A stretch of 64,000 nucleotides of DNA from Panorpa germanica (Eukaryota; Arthropoda; Insecta; Mecoptera; Panorpidae), in contig OY783213.1 of assembly GCA_963678705.1 (NCBI GenBank), positions 13,458,451-13,522,450 on the forward strand. The letters run 5' to 3'. Positions 11,186 to 24,394 of the stretch are shown here, piece by piece. The position numbers were made by a program, and so were the translations under genes. The first letter of the stretch is position 1; each line of letters starts with the position of its first letter. The notes beneath the pieces were generated by a model, which was not told the DNA's origin, searched no databases, and was given only the letters and a program-made list of their open reading frames with translations.

Positions 11186-14100
11186 TAATTTTAAATTTAA
11201 ACATAAAACTAAAAATTAAGCTTGGCTTATCGTATTCAAATTACTAAAGTATAAATTATATATATATTTTTTTTAATAATGCTTTACGGGATTCTTAATA
11301 TGTATAAATTATATGTATCCGTTTTTTTCAATATAGTTTTCGGAAAAGATCCTCAGCAAAACCAAGCACTTTGGTTAATATGCAAATAAAATTCTTCGAT
11401 ATTATAAAAACATATATATCGAATCATATACTTTAACATGTTTTACTAACTTTCCTATCTCTTAAATCAATATCACCTGAATACTAATACTTTTGAAACA
11501 AATATTTTTCTATTTCTCTTATATATACTCGTATATTTTTTTTTTAGTTATATTTACATTGAATCCTACACTCCGCCCCATTTTCATTATATTAGTATAC
11601 TTTCTTTAATGTATATATGTATATAACTCTCTCTAATAAAGTACGCTATAAATCTCTGTTGAGTTCTCTTACAATTCCACTACAGTTTTTTTCTAAATAC
11701 TGTTACTTATCATTATGTATAAAGGCGGTTGAAATTCTAAAAGGGAAGAGATTTAGGACGCATTTATTTAATCCGCTTGTTTGAACAGTTGGAAGTTGAA
11801 ACGTAAGTTAAATTTCTTTTGGTTTAGTTCTAAAAACTAATAAATATAGAGGCTTTTATGGGGTTATAAGTTTTGTCCACATTAGTTCACTGCAAAACTT
11901 GAAATTGTTACCTATACTACTTTAGTAGAAAATATTGACTTCACTGGATTATGTTTTTTCTATATTACGTAACTGAAAAATATTTCATATTTTTGTAAAC
12001 ATATTTTGTTTGTATTTGTACAACTCAAAAACCTACATGCATTATACCTGTAGGCTGTTACTCGTTTCATTTTGTTTTTAACTTCACGCCAAATTCATTA
12101 TGCATGATCGCCTGTATTATAGCTAGCTCCTCTACTAATTTCTTGTTAATGTTTACGTACACAGGTCTACACAACTCACATCAAACGTGGAAGGTATATA
12201 AGTTGACCTCCTGTATGGGCTATTTTTGTAATTAAATCAATCCTCAACTAGTTTGAACCTCTAAAATATTATCACTTCAATACAATATGGAACGGTTTAA
12301 AAAAGACTGAGTTTTAAGTTTTCGAAAAAATGTCCCATTTCCTTAAGTTACAACGCTCTTGTTATTGGGCTTAGAGAAAAATTGTGAAGGTGAAATTTGT
12401 TCAAAATTTTAAGCTCTTTAAGATTGATAATAACTAATAAAGCACTAGAACCAACCAATTCCGAGATATTTGAAAGAAACCAAAATAGTCAAAAAAATTC
12501 TTATTGTCTTAGGCTGGACACAATTTTCCTGAGACTGTCAACTTAGATATACAGGGTAGCAAGGTCCAAAGCCTTACGGGGATAATAGTTGAAACCATTT
12601 AGAACATTTTGAGCCATACATGACTTAGCCGAATTAATTAATATATTAATATATACACACATACTACATATAATACATAAATGTATTTATCATGATTACA
12701 TCGTAAAAATTAGTTTAATTTTTTTCTTTAATATTATATTTATTTAACTTTGCAGTCATGACTATATATGGTACTCGTATATTTTTGTGCCTCACGCTCT
12801 CGTTAGACAAATGGCGATTAAATAGAAGTGTCAGAAAAGCCACAACAACGCAAAGTAGCGTTGAAATAGAATAGAAGTTTAAACTTATTTACCACATCAA
12901 ATTGTTCGCGCTCAAAGCCCTGCGGCTTTGTGTAATAGCAGTTAAAATCCAATTCCAAATCTTTGCCATTAGTGCTACATTTTAAAAGTGCCTTCTTGTA
13001 TTCGTAAAATAATTACCTAATAACTTACTTTGCTAACTTGAGACGAATCTCCAGTTAAGTCTTGAAAAGTTGAGGAAATTGTATTTTAATTGATCGTTAA
13101 ATTTCAAGTTAAAGTGCAACAAACTATTTAGCTTAATCTTGTAAATATAATTCCTCGTTAAGTTGCTAGTAGAATTAATTTGCACATATATTTCAGATAC
13201 TACAATATTGTGCTTTCGTAAAATTGAACATAAATTGAGATACGATGTTTCTTGGATAATTAAAGAAATACTTTCCGCATTAAAAATAATACAGTAAAAC
13301 TCAATAATCCGAGAGGATCATTAATTTGATTACCAAATACATATTTTGAAAATCAAACCCGCTAGAAAAAAGTTTATTGAACGTAAAAACGTTTACTTTA
13401 TACGTAACATGTTTTAAGTTAAAATAATGTAAGATTGCATAACAAAATATATCTCTTGACTTACATATATGTTTTTTAATGTTAATAAAACTTTTTATAC
13501 AAGATTATTAGTCGGAGAAATTCAACCTTAAAAAGTGACCAGAGATTTAATCAGGTTTATCCTGAAACTTACAAATCCCACAAACATTTTGTGCAGAGCT
13601 TTTTTGTGGATAATAATATTATCTACATCTTTTATAAATAACTTTTTGTTGCAACTTTTACAATAAGAAAGTTATAAGCAAAAATAAATTAAAAAAAAGT
13701 GATGTATTAAACAGACTTGTACTTCTGTAGTCCTACGGTATATATAATTTCATACATCCATACTGGCATGACTATTTCGTTCCGTATTTTGTTATTCAGT
13801 TAACTGAGGTTTATTATAAACCTTGGTTGATAGTTTTGTATTCATGTAGCTTAACCACGCAGAATACCTAGTTTCGAAATTGAAATATCAATTTTTTAGG
13901 TTAAATTGACATAAAAAACAGACTCTTACTTAATTCATCTTTAGAAAAGAAAACAAATTTAAACTGAAAGATGTACATAATAGCATTCTGTTAACAAAAG
14001 CATTCATTAATTTAAAAATTACCAATTTGTCCTATGTGACATTGAAACAACTATCCCACAGCTGCATATCTTTCATTAAAATTTAATTTAAAATCTATTC

Positions 14101-16140
14101 TCTGTTTCTACGCGTATAACTTCGATTCCAATAAATCCAAATTAAAATATATGTTCCAGCAGTCAATATCTTTGCCAGCATGGCACAGTGGTTGCACACG
14201 TTAATGACTATTACTCAATGCATCATGTAACATCGATATGTATCGGATTTTTTATATTTTTTTGCAATAAATGTTGCCAACTTGTACAAACACTTTATTT
14301 GGATTGAGTGGGAAATTAATTTTATCTGGTCTGCCGCAACATCATTCAGGACAGATAAAACGATTCATCTAACTGATAACAGCATGGTAGAGGCCTTCAC
14401 CATCGGGGTATCGCCCCTCCTACAAACCATGTATAAATACTAGCATAGACCACTAGTAGAAAGGCAAAAAAAAGCTAATAAATCTATTTCATTTCACCCT
14501 ACAGCTCTTGTTTCTCCATATCCCCGTAGTTGTGTGTAGTGTAGCTTCCTAGAATTCTCTGATGCTCTTGTTCCTGCACCATCCGTTGGCTTGTGACTGC
14601 GATTTCGATTTATTATTGGTACAGCTTTGACTCCAGCAATTGCTGAAGTGCGGACATGTCATGGAGCGTTTCAGGGTGAGAATTGGAACTGCTTGGACAT
14701 TCACTTTGTTTTATTTTTCTAATTGTTTTGAAACAGATATCGGAAATGTATTGTTGGGTTCTTCCAATAGAGTGCTTTTGAAGAAGACGAATATATACAG
14801 TCTGCTATTAGTATGCAGGAAATGTCACGGTTTTTGAGATATCGATATCATTCGATAAAAATAAATATTTTACTCCTAAATATTTACTACACAAGAAAGA
14901 TTGGAAATTATTAGGGAATTTAATTGCGGCAACTGTTTCATATATTTTATTTTATTTAAAATTCAAAATGAAATGAATCAGAAAATTTAAAAAGAAAACG
15001 TGTAGGGTAATACAATAATAATTTGGCGTTAAAAAAAGCTAATCTTTTAGTTGAAAATCAAGTTATTGATGATCAATTTAAAAATCTTCAATAATTTTAT
15101 CTATTAAATATTAAGAGTTAATTTGTTCCAGTTTATACTAGTCATTAGCTTATTTTTGTCTTACTCCATTTAATTTACTTTTAATGCATGTTCTTTTTTT
15201 AGTTTAATACCAGATTTAATTATTGGTAATTACAATATAATCAAAACTTTACATATTTAAGAAATACGAATAAAACTTCTATATCAGAGATAAGTACGAA
15301 AAACTTTACTGGAAAACCTGGAATTATCAAGGAAATTTTTTGTGGCCATCCTGATAAGCAATGTTCTCAATTTTTTGTAGCACACAACTCAGTAAACGTG
15401 ATTGAATATAATTAAATTTGACGTAAGTCCAAGAAAAAGGATCACGCGGTCTAATATTTGAAACTACACAAATAAGTTTTCTATTTTCTTACTTCATTAC
15501 TAGACCCAAATACGAAACGAATCGTTTCAAAACTCAGTGAATAAACACAGTTAGTCCCCTGAGTAAATCTTCAATAATAATGTAAATTACAATATTTTTT
15601 ACAACTTATTAAAATATGCAAATTTCATTACATTTGTATTTACTGATATCATTTTATATATTGAATCCAAAAATAAATTTTTCCTGCAAAATAATTACTA
15701 TTCCACGGCATATTTGATTGCTTCGATATTGGAATAATAATCGCTGCTGATGAAATTTTAAAAGAACATTCGTATGCAAGTGAGCGTTTCGGTCCATTAC
15801 GATCTATAATCGAATGTGATTCATGACAATGTTTTATCGGTACTGGTATTACTGCTTTACTGTGAATTGTAATCTCTAATTTCAACATGACCAAGCTCTA
15901 TAAAATGGATTATGTTATATCCTCGTAATTCCCATAAATAGAAGAAATAATTAGATAATAAAACACTGTATTCGATCTTTCGTGAAATATGTGTGATTAA
16001 CACTTCATAATATATATTAACTATGAAAAAATACTAGAAGGAAGCGAAGGCTGCTGCAGCAGGGATAATGAATTTATAGTTTTGTATTCACAGAGGAGCG
16101 GAATCGACATGACACAAGCAAGTGCAGTTTAAGATCAAGC
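11186..16140. other. Long intergenic stretch, no gene recognised
   Basis: About 5 kb of AT-rich DNA. ATATACAGGGT near 12548 and ACAGTAAAACTCAATAATCC near 13291 look like mobile-element termini without matching second ends. A possible A-box-like tRNA-related segment lies at 14176-14215. The frames at 14640-14837 and 15649-15894 show no motif. Confidence 0.4.
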
Positions 16141-16250
16141 GAAGGTCATATAATAGTATGATACGAGGTTCACTTTACTATTTTCAGGACGAAAAGAGGG
16201 GCAAAGATCCATTTTAGGATCAGGATAGGTCTAAAATGTCGATCGGGTGC
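16141..16250 (+). repeat. Short dispersed repeat, inverted partner at 26152-26264
   Basis: Matches the reverse complement of 26152-26264 over about 110 bp. The strongest shared block is TTTTAGGATCAGGATAGGTC near 16212, followed by TAAAAT-TCGA. GGTCATATAATA and AGGTTCACTTTACT are also shared. Non-coding remnant of an unidentified mobile element. Confidence 0.6.
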
Positions 16251-16679
16251 GCATGAAATTGTGGCTAAAATTAACAGATAGTTTGTTACACAACCATGAA
16301 TATTTATAACACAATATAAAAGTATTAATAAATACTAGTAAAGAAAATTGTTTTAACTAGAAGAATTATAATAGTTTACCAATATAATAGTAAAGTATGT
16401 CCTCAAGAGTGTAGTTTTAATAACAGTTTCCAAAAGGAAGTAACAGATTTGGAAATTGTTTCTTTTTTGACAAATTCAGTGTTTGCCAATTCTTCAACCT
16501 TGAATGTTCTGATTACTTCTTTAATTCTGTTTGTTTGTTTATTTAATGTTTTTTACCGTTCTGCATTACATTCTATTACATTAATTCTACGAGTTACATT
16601 GCCTTTATTAAATTTAACTACCACGAAACTAAACTTAACCTATTTTCAACTTCCCACAAATATATATTATTCGTCTCAT
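16251..16679. other. Intergenic, nothing recognised
   Basis: AT-rich DNA. The frame that begins at 16449 runs into the retrotransposon remnant in the wrong orientation and is not considered real. Confidence 0.4.
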
Positions 16680-17045
16680 GTCAAATTTACTGCATTTTCT
16701 ACGCCGTGTTTTTATCGGTTTTCCTCTTTCTCTCTTCTTCTTCTCCGTACCTCTGCCAACCATCTGCTTCCTTCCTTGCTTCTTTTCTGCAAGTCTTTTC
16801 ACTAACATCCTTAATTTCTTTACTGCTACCCTCCCCCACTGCTACTTTCTCTTTTCCTCTTCTTTTTTCCTCCTTCTCTGTACTTACGCTACTCACCTCT
16901 TTCCTCCGTTAACCCCCCCCCCCTCATTAACTCCTCTACCTTCTTTTCACTGTTTATTTTACGTTCGCATGTCTCTTTTATGTGCAGCAACGTCTCTATT
17001 TCTTTCTTGCACATTCTGCATAACCCTTCCTCTCCTTTTTTCTAA
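16680..17045 (-). mobile_element. Non-LTR retrotransposon C-terminal remnant with CCHC knuckle
   Basis: On the minus strand about 16958-17030 encodes LCRMCKKEIETLLHIKETCE, a C-X2-C-X8-H-X4-C knuckle. It is followed by strongly basic/acidic low-complexity sequence. Such a knuckle after the reverse transcriptase is typical of several insect non-LTR retrotransposon clades. The reverse transcriptase and endonuclease domains are absent, so this is a 5'-truncated and partly decayed copy. The pyrimidine-rich plus-strand frames here are the shadow of this segment. Confidence 0.6.
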
Positions 17046-18928
17046 TACATACTGCATTTTCTGATAATTCTTTATAATTAGAAGCATCAATACCTTTATT
17101 ATATTATTTTTAGATGAAATAACAACATTCTACCCAAGGTAAAAGTCTTTCTTTCAATGATACTAAGTAGATCATTTCTCTCTAACAGACGAAATTACCC
17201 TAAACATCTAGAAGCCGCCTAAAACACCCCTGTAGCATATCAAGATAAGTATCTTTGACATGTACATTCACCATCTCTCAGATTCACAGCACCCCTGATC
17301 CCCCACTTCTAGTTTCACACGAGACACATATTAAACGCTTAATTTTTTTGATAAGAAACAATTTATTTCTCATGTTTTTCCTCAACTTATTTACAAAGAA
17401 CTCCCCTTTCCTCTTTATCTCCTTCACCCACTACCTTACATTTTCTCTTTCCTAATAAATATAAATCAATAACTTGATATTCATTTATTTAATGTCGGGA
17501 TTAAGGAACTTGTTTTTCCTTATTTGAATGTACGAATACTCTTACCACGCCTGACATAAAGGGCTTTTCTAAATAATATCTACTTTCTAAATTGGACAGA
17601 ATTTAAAGATTTTCTTTAGTATTTTTCTTTTTTTTTTGTGTTCACACTTCTTAAATGAAAAATGTTTGCTACATTTTTTTTTATACAGCAGTGGTAGTAG
17701 GTACTTGTGAAAAGATTTTAATGAAAGCTTCTTATGGACTGTGATTTTGTTTTTCTTCTTCTTTACAAATAATGTTTTCTTTTCCTCTACAGATATATCG
17801 ACTTGAACATTTTTTACAAAAATAAATATATATGTATATATATATTTATATTTGTGTTAATATAAAAAATGATAACGAGATTGTCGCTTGGTGTGATGAA
17901 TAGACTGTCAGAAGATGATCATTGTTATTAGGAGATTGAAATTTCTCATCTTCACTAGTTCCGCGTATTCTTAATCATTTTAATATTTATCTCGGAGCTT
18001 GAGTTAATCATACTTAAATATTATCCAGCAAATGGAACGAAATATAGAATTTATGTAGTAAAAAAAAAATATATACTGATTATTTTAACCAATATGTGAA
18101 GCTTATGACATTTACTTGTTAAATTATATTGGTCTCTTATGGTCGCTGCATACACCTTCCCTCTCGCTGTCTTTCTCTTTGACGTTTCATACGATAAATG
18201 CAATGCGTTTCATAATATTATACCAACCTTTTCATGAAATTTATCCAGAAACGTTAAGGAGGTACAGGACTTACTGTCAATGCAAAAAGTTTATCTCTCG
18301 GTAATACGAAATGCAAAATACGAAGTACATGAGGACGAGCAAATATTAGGACTGTACCTTTGAAAATGAATTTTTCAATTCCCTATTAAACTGCTTTTTG
18401 CTTGTTAAAATGATTTTTTATGCATATAATAGTTTAATAAATTAAAAATTACCTATAATTAATATCAAATTTAAATTAATTCAATTTAAATACAAATTAA
18501 ATATTTTGAAAAAGGAATAATAAATTTTGCAACGCTGCAAATTTACGTATGTTGACGTGATGCGTGATTTGGTTCTTTCACCAATAAATTGTTATATTTT
18601 ATATAACATTTATTCCGATTTTGAATTTCCCGCTCAAATTGGCATTTGCAACGTTGCCGGCTTATAACCTACATTTACTGTTTCTTACTGGTTTTATTTA
18701 AATATTTTCGTAAATATATCGGTATCCTTTTGATAATTTTCTTTTTGCAATAGTTACAGAAAAGATTATTTTATATACACCTAGTTTTTGAAAGCCGTGT
18801 CATCATTTTTTAAAGTTAAAAGTTATATTATGTGGTGAAATTGAGCTAAAAATTATGATTTGTATGGAAAATGACTATTTTTAATCATGTATAAAAAGAA
18901 AACTATGAACCCTAGTCTCTAAAATTTT
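17046..18928. other. Intergenic; one inverted repeat
   Basis: Mostly AT-rich. Near 18526-18660, TTTTGCAACGCTGCAAATTT on the left faces AAATTGGCATTTGCAACGTTGC on the right (the latter spanning slightly over a helical turn more), giving a roughly 135-bp inverted-repeat unit that may be a small MITE. No gene is visible. Confidence 0.4.
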
Positions 18929-19197
18929 ATTTTTTTTTTATTTAATTTATTTAACGTCGGCCTATTTCCGATGCTGAGTCCTATCACCGACGACCTCCTT
19001 CAATGTTGGCAGTATTTATGGTGTCGTGGCCTCATATATGTGGGCTACACCACTGCCTAATAAGTGTACGATTATGTATGACCATAATCAATATAAGTTC
19101 ATAATAACCAAACCCAGAAAATATATATCTGGTCCGGGGATCGAACCCGAAGACACAGCAGTCGGCGTCAAGCATCAGTGCTCTCGCCCACTGTGTC
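18929..19197 (-). mobile_element. tRNA-derived SINE with perfect 14-bp target duplication
   Basis: Read on the minus strand, the element starts at 19197 with a tRNA-like head: an A-box-like stretch (TGGGCGAGAGCACTGA) and a B box (GGTTCGATCCC) about 40 bases further on. It ends at 18929 in an A-rich tail. The 14-bp sequence GTCTCTAAAATTTT occurs immediately on both sides (18915-18928 and 19198-19211), a perfect target-site duplication produced by LINE-type retrotransposition. Length is about 269 bp. A degraded relative lies at 46663-46862. The intact promoter boxes and exact duplication suggest a fairly young insertion. Confidence 0.88.
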
Positions 19198-19211
19198 GTC
19201 TCTAAAATTTT

Positions 19212-21461
19212 GAGACAGCATGTATTTTAACTATTTGTATCGACCCTCCAAATTTCACAACGTTTTCATCATTTACGTTAACGTCCTGCACCTCCTTAAT
19301 GTGAGTGTACCTACATAATGCTATAATGCAGGTACATATTACAATATAATATATTATTAATCGACATAATATATTCCAGCAACTCAAACAAAAATAAAAT
19401 GTTTTCATGTAGGTACCTATTTATAATTAATAAAATTAATTTAATATGGTGAATAATAAATAAAGAGATGAATAATAAATAACGATTATTTAATTAAAAC
19501 AATGTAACGTATTGTAAATAAACTGGTCATGTTTGAACTATGACTCGTAGCCAACGGACGGCTGGCGTTATTTTGATTACTAAAAAATGTTTTTTTAATA
19601 AAATAATGCGATAAAAATAACAGTGGTAATTCAAATGAATAATAAACTATCAATGACAAATAGACTCTGTGTTAATTAAATTTAAAACAAAATATTTTTA
19701 TGTTCTGCATTTTAATTAGGTTGTAATTTTAGAAACATTCTTTTATTAAGGCTCTGTAAGCCATCCAAAATAGTTTCTGAGGCCGTAAAACGAGTTTTTT
19801 AAACCTTAAGTTAAAACCATTTTAGTTCAAGTTCTATCACTTTATACCGCGGAAAAAATTTCGATTTTGGTTAATCTGTTGACATAATCTGGAAGACAAT
19901 GGAAAAGGTTAGTTCTTTCCCGTGGAAAAAACGTCTTTATCCGGTTCGATCAGTACCATAAAGAAAACTGTGATTCTTCTGGTAAAACTACTTGCTGCAA
20001 TAGTAATTTGGACGATGAATTTAAATACACTTCTATATATTCAAATAATTTATTATGCTCACTTTCACTTTACGTACAATTAAAACAAGTATTTTGCAGG
20101 CTATGCCAAAGTTGGTGTGCTCTAATTTAATGTTCCCATGCTAACGTCTGCGTCTAATGCACATCTTATCATTTACGATAAACGTCTACGGTATCGAAGC
20201 TAAAGATGTGAGCAACGCTGGATGACTAAACAAAATGGCTGCCTTGCGCATGAAAAAATAGCAGCGAAGACAAACGGTTAAAAACAGGTATAAAATTAAT
20301 ACAAAATATAAAGTAAATCAACAAATGAAAAATATAATGTAATTTGAACTATAGCTGCATATTTAGTTATGTAGCTACTTTTTTACCAAATAAAATGGAA
20401 TGGTAGTAAGCGAGCAACACAAGTGCCAATATTATTTATTAGAATATTAATAAAGAAAGATAAATAAAAGTTAAATATTAAAGAAATTATCATTTAAATT
20501 GTAAATTTAAATAAAACAAAAAAAGTAGCTTCAGTGACCCGAACAAATAAATGTGTATCAATTAATTGAAATTATGAAACATTTTGTATTGATTCGTATA
20601 GACTAATAAAATGAATAAATGAAAATCGAATGGAGTGAGAAATTTTACATTTTTGAATAAATTTCTACAATAGAATTACAATAATTTGAATGTCTAATAA
20701 TGAACTGTAGCGTAATCTAATTAGATATCGTCGTCTAAAGACGTTGTCTGCTCAGTAATCGAAAAATGTTTGGCATAATAATAATGCTAGTTTATTTTTT
20801 AATTTCCGCATCAATTTTTATATATACGAGTACATAGTTAACTTTATCTAATAATTAAGGTGAATAATTTAATTAAGACGATTTATTTTGACGACACAGC
20901 AGGCCAGAGAATTGAAGCTTAGTACGGGCTGCTTCATAAAAAAAAACCACAAAAAATAAACAATAATACATTTCATCTTCTTATACAAATATTTATAATA
21001 TTCTCATACAAGTTTATTTTTAATTTCACTTACTCCTACTTGTTAAGAAGCCCTTCTATTTTAATAAGTACGTCTATATCTTCGTGCATGTTTGATGTTC
21101 TTGCCTTAGGATCTCCTAGTGATCCAATAACGCGTTCATTGAGATGAATTTACTCACTCCGTTTACCTCGTAGCTATTAGCATTTAGCGATTCACAACAA
21201 AGCAATGTAAGATAATTCCCTATTTCACGGAACAAATAACCCTCGGTCTATTTAGCAGTAGCACTAAATTGCATAAATATGCACTGAAATATGAGATATG
21301 AAACAATGACTAGTCAGGCTGCTGCAGTAAAACTGTATTTCGTGTGTTACTGTGTTATTGGGCTTATAAACTGAGTACTCTCGGAATCTTTGATGGTGAC
21401 ACGATAGATCGATGGAATATCGTGGTCACAATACTATCGTAGTCACGATATCGTAGACACG
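19212..21461. other. Intergenic, nothing recognised
   Basis: AT-rich. The minus-strand frame at 19202-19408 overlaps the SINE target duplication and has no motif. No RNA gene was found. Confidence 0.45.
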
Positions 21462-21487
21462 GGTTCTACCTTAGCTTAGCGTAAAGG

Positions 21488-21665
21488 GGGTTCTACCTTA
21501 AAATTGAAGTTGAGACGATTTTGAAACTGGATTTACTTTATGATTAATTATAACGTTTATTTTACATTATTTCCCATTCAAATATGTTCCACTTTCTCAT
21601 AACCACTACCTCCCACCATTGCTGCACTTGCAGCAAAACCTCAACTTCAATTCTAAGCTAGAACC
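21488..21665. mobile_element. Candidate MITE with about 26-bp inverted ends
   Basis: The left end GGGTTCTACCTTAAAATTGA, continuing to AGTTGAG, is mirrored at 21639-21665 by CTCAACTTCAATTCTAAG followed by CTAGAACC. The enclosed 120 bp are non-coding. A partial extra copy of the end (GGGTTCTACCTTAGC) lies at 21462-21476, next to an imperfect short repeat of the ATCGTAGTCAC type (21415-21460). Only one copy is in the window, so the call rests on the inverted ends. Confidence 0.55.
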
Positions 21666-21738
21666 TACATCACTGCACTACTAATACTAGCACACACTCG
21701 CATGCACATGTATGTGTGTTAGATATATATTATAACTT

Positions 21739-22131
21739 ATGATTAACCTACTTATTCTACATATATACGATACCCAAATTCCTTTATTCCAAGTCTATAT
21801 AAATCTTAACGATATGCATTACCTCCCTTACTTTATAACAGCGACTTATAATCTGGTTTGTTTGACTTCATTAAAATTAGTTCAATCTTATTCAATTTAC
21901 CAATTCAATCAGTCGTCTTTGTTTAATAGATGGAAAGTTCTCGAAAACTGTAGAGTTTATTTGAATAGATCAACTCTAACGTCTCTAACGGCCCTTACGG
22001 CTGTTCCAACTCTTGAGAAGCTGCAGCTAGAGATAAATACTGTGGTCCAGAAGCATGGCTTTATGACTGCTGCAACCTCAGACGCCAGCCCGTTGATATC
22101 AGTTCATAAGAATCAATTATTGTTCAGTTGA
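21739..22131 (+). CDS. Unrecognised 130-codon open frame
   Basis: This is one of the longer open frames in the first 29 kb. The first half is hydrophobic and AT-driven. The second half is less biased and reads TLTSLTALTAVPTLEKLQLE. I recognise no domain, and no splice or promoter evidence supports it. A chance frame or a mobile-element fragment is more likely than a host gene. Confidence 0.15.
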   Translation: MINLLILHIYDTQIPLFQVYINLNDMHYLPYFITATYNLVCLTSLKLVQSYSIYQFNQSSLFNRWKVLENCRVYLNRSTLTSLTALTAVPTLEKLQLEINTVVQKHGFMTAATSDASPLISVHKNQLLFS

Positions 22132-22199
22132 CTCTAGAAAGTTCAGATAACGGAGAAGAAGAAGAAGTCAGAAGTGAATCCTGTGGCATAAGGACACTG

Positions 22200-23143
22200 C
22201 GAAAGGAAATGCTTTATTATATAACGAATTTAAAACCATTTTCCTATTTCATAATTATTATTTTTTTATATTACTATGATTTCAACAGCTTGGTGATTTC
22301 ATAAATTGATTGATATATACTTGTATATTTGAATACCTATAACTTTATTATTATAAAAAGGTAAGCAAACCACAGGTCCGCACGGCTCGCATCAGACGAT
22401 TAAATCCAATGCGGATCTGTGGATTATTACAGTTACACGAAGCTTGAGATATATGAAATATTTTAAACATCTCTACAAGAACATGCTATGGGCTATGACA
22501 ACAAAACAAAGAATATGAAAAGGAGCAAGGTCCAATCACTGATCTACACAATAAATATAAATACGAGTGGGTGTGGTTAAGCTTTGTTTTGACACTGTCA
22601 AATATTCTCCTAAATTTACTGCACATTTATTAGCAAACGCATTTTAAAATTAGTAACCGAGCTTTTATAATTCATTATTTATTACTGAGATTAAATAATA
22701 TTTAATTAAAATATATTAATTTTCTCTTAAAATGTTCTAAATATTTTTAACAGTATGATATTGTAGGAGGTATCGCTTTGAACAAAAGTAGTCCCTGTAA
22801 TATTTTTGTCGCGTCTTACTATATATATAGCTAAATGGTTAGCTAGGTTCGCAAACCTTTTCATGACATATATTGACATATAATATCAATGGCTCAAATA
22901 AATTGACTACATCGTCCTCAGCAGCACGCATCATTATCAGTCAATACTCAACTACAGACAAAAATACCCAGTATTAGATTAACTTCGGTGTTCGGATGGC
23001 TAATAATGCTTTTTTACATAAGGTTTTATAATCATTGACATTTTTTTAGTACGAGAATCAAACCCAGTCCTAAAGTGATCGTAGTATCATTAATAATATT
23101 AATTATAATAATATAGAAATAATATGTCTACTTATTTTTTTTT
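22200..23143. other. Intergenic; one short hairpin
   Basis: AT-rich. At about 22371-22427, CCACAGGTCCGCA faces TGCGGATCTGTGG, forming an approximately 13-bp stem around 30 bases. It might be a small RNA hairpin or the end pair of a tiny repeat. No gene is visible. Confidence 0.4.
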
Positions 23144-23310
23144 ATTTATTTATTTGCCTTGACTTTTATTCGTCGTAGCCACCATCTAACACTTTTCCTG
23201 TTAATAGTAAATTTTTGCTAAGTGATTCAGAATTAATTAGTGAATTATTTAAATATTTAGAAATTTGTAATATAGAATTATGAAATGTTAAATATGTATA
23301 AAAATATGTC
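23144..23310 (-). repeat. Retroelement tail repeat with body in opposite orientation
   Basis: On the minus strand 23144-23190 reads GATGGTGGCTACGACGAATA, continuing into AAAGTCAAGGC and an AAAT-type tail. This is the same tail as at 27577-27630. The neighbouring block 23205-23310 matches 27478-27572 on the plus strand. The body and tail therefore have opposite relative orientation in the two copies. An AAAT-type tail suggests the 3' end of a LINE. Confidence 0.6.
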
Positions 23311-23371
23311 TACTTATATTTGGTAAGTAAATATGAGGAAAATTAGTTTTCATTTATTATTATGTGTGAAG

Positions 23372-23665
23372 AAATGGAGGGGAGAGTCTGCAGAATTTGT
23401 AAGCAAGGAAAGGAGAAGTTGAATCACATAAGGGGGATGCGAGTTCGGGATTGTTAGTGAAAAGAAGATAGAAGATTTGTTGAGAGGAGACGGTAAAGAA
23501 AGGAGGGTGATGGTGGACATTTAGGAGGAAGGAAGGAGAGATAGCAAATGGGAAGAAACATGCAGCAGGTGTTGAGAGATGGTGGAAAGCAAGTTGAGCC
23601 TGGAAAAATCTTCCTGCTAGGAAGAGAGATAGAAGAATGGCGGGGAACCTAAAATCATAGTTCAA
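23372..23665 (+). mobile_element. Non-LTR retrotransposon C-terminal remnant
   Basis: The plus strand encodes GRVCRICKQGKEKLNHIRG, which fits C-X2-C-X8-H of the knuckle seen at 16958-17030, but the last Cys is replaced. It is followed by IEDLLRGDGKERR and purine-biased sequence with several stops. It is a decayed fragment of the same family as 2586-3005. The minus-strand frame here is its shadow. Confidence 0.55.
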
Positions 23666-24394
23666 CTCCTAAAGAATGTAGGCCGCTAAGCATTCTACCT
23701 ATTTTTAATTAAAACATATCAAGATAATAATGGTAATCAATAAAGACCACATAAAACATGTAACAAAAAAGTTTTTGAAGAGAAATGTTTAATTTACTGT
23801 TACGCATTTCATTTAACTTGAACTGAAATTATAATTGACGGTTTGAAAGGATTGAAATAACATTGGACACGTTCACCGAGTTCTCCATTACATTGAATTT
23901 ACATTTTTTTTTTTTCATTTTTCAATAGAAATGCATAAAATATTTTTGTTGAACATGTTCTGACACACCGCGGGAGGCGCTGCAATAGAATTGTACACGT
24001 ATAGTGCAGGCAGTGCATGCAGACAGCAGAAAACATGTCCAACAAGCCCGTGAACCTATGAACCCGTGAGCAGCAATGTCACGTTAGGTAACGGTATTAT
24101 CCATACAATCATAAAAAATATGTTTGAAATATCATTGTATTATAGCATGGAAATTTAACAAGACAAGAATCCTTAGGCAATCACCTGAACAATGTGTTAT
24201 TGCATATAGATAGGAAAATTAAATAAAAAGTCTATCGGGAGCTAATAATTGAATGGTTATTTTGATACAAGCTTGGAATATCAATAAACAAATGTAATTT
24301 ATCCTCTAAAAACTTCATGTCAATGTCACTTTTTACAAACAGTAGAAACGAAAGTACTTTTTTATTCAATAAAATATTGGTTTAATTAAAACAT

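Noticed and set aside
13291..13560. Tc1/pogo-like element starting ACAGTAAAACTCAATAATCC
   Set aside because: No matching second end could be found within several hundred bases, so it is not listed as an element.
14176..14230. tRNA or SINE head at GGCACAGTGGTTGCACACG
   Set aside because: An A-box-like word only; no B box and no similarity to the rest of the SINE copies in this window.
16449..17064. Pyrimidine-rich plus-strand open frames of up to 128 codons
   Set aside because: They are shadows of minus-strand, purine-biased retrotransposon sequence with a CCHC knuckle; the plus-strand products are low-complexity Phe/Leu/Ser strings.
23360..23665. Minus-strand frame of 101 codons
   Set aside because: Complement of the purine-biased retrotransposon remnant read on the plus strand, where the knuckle motif is found.
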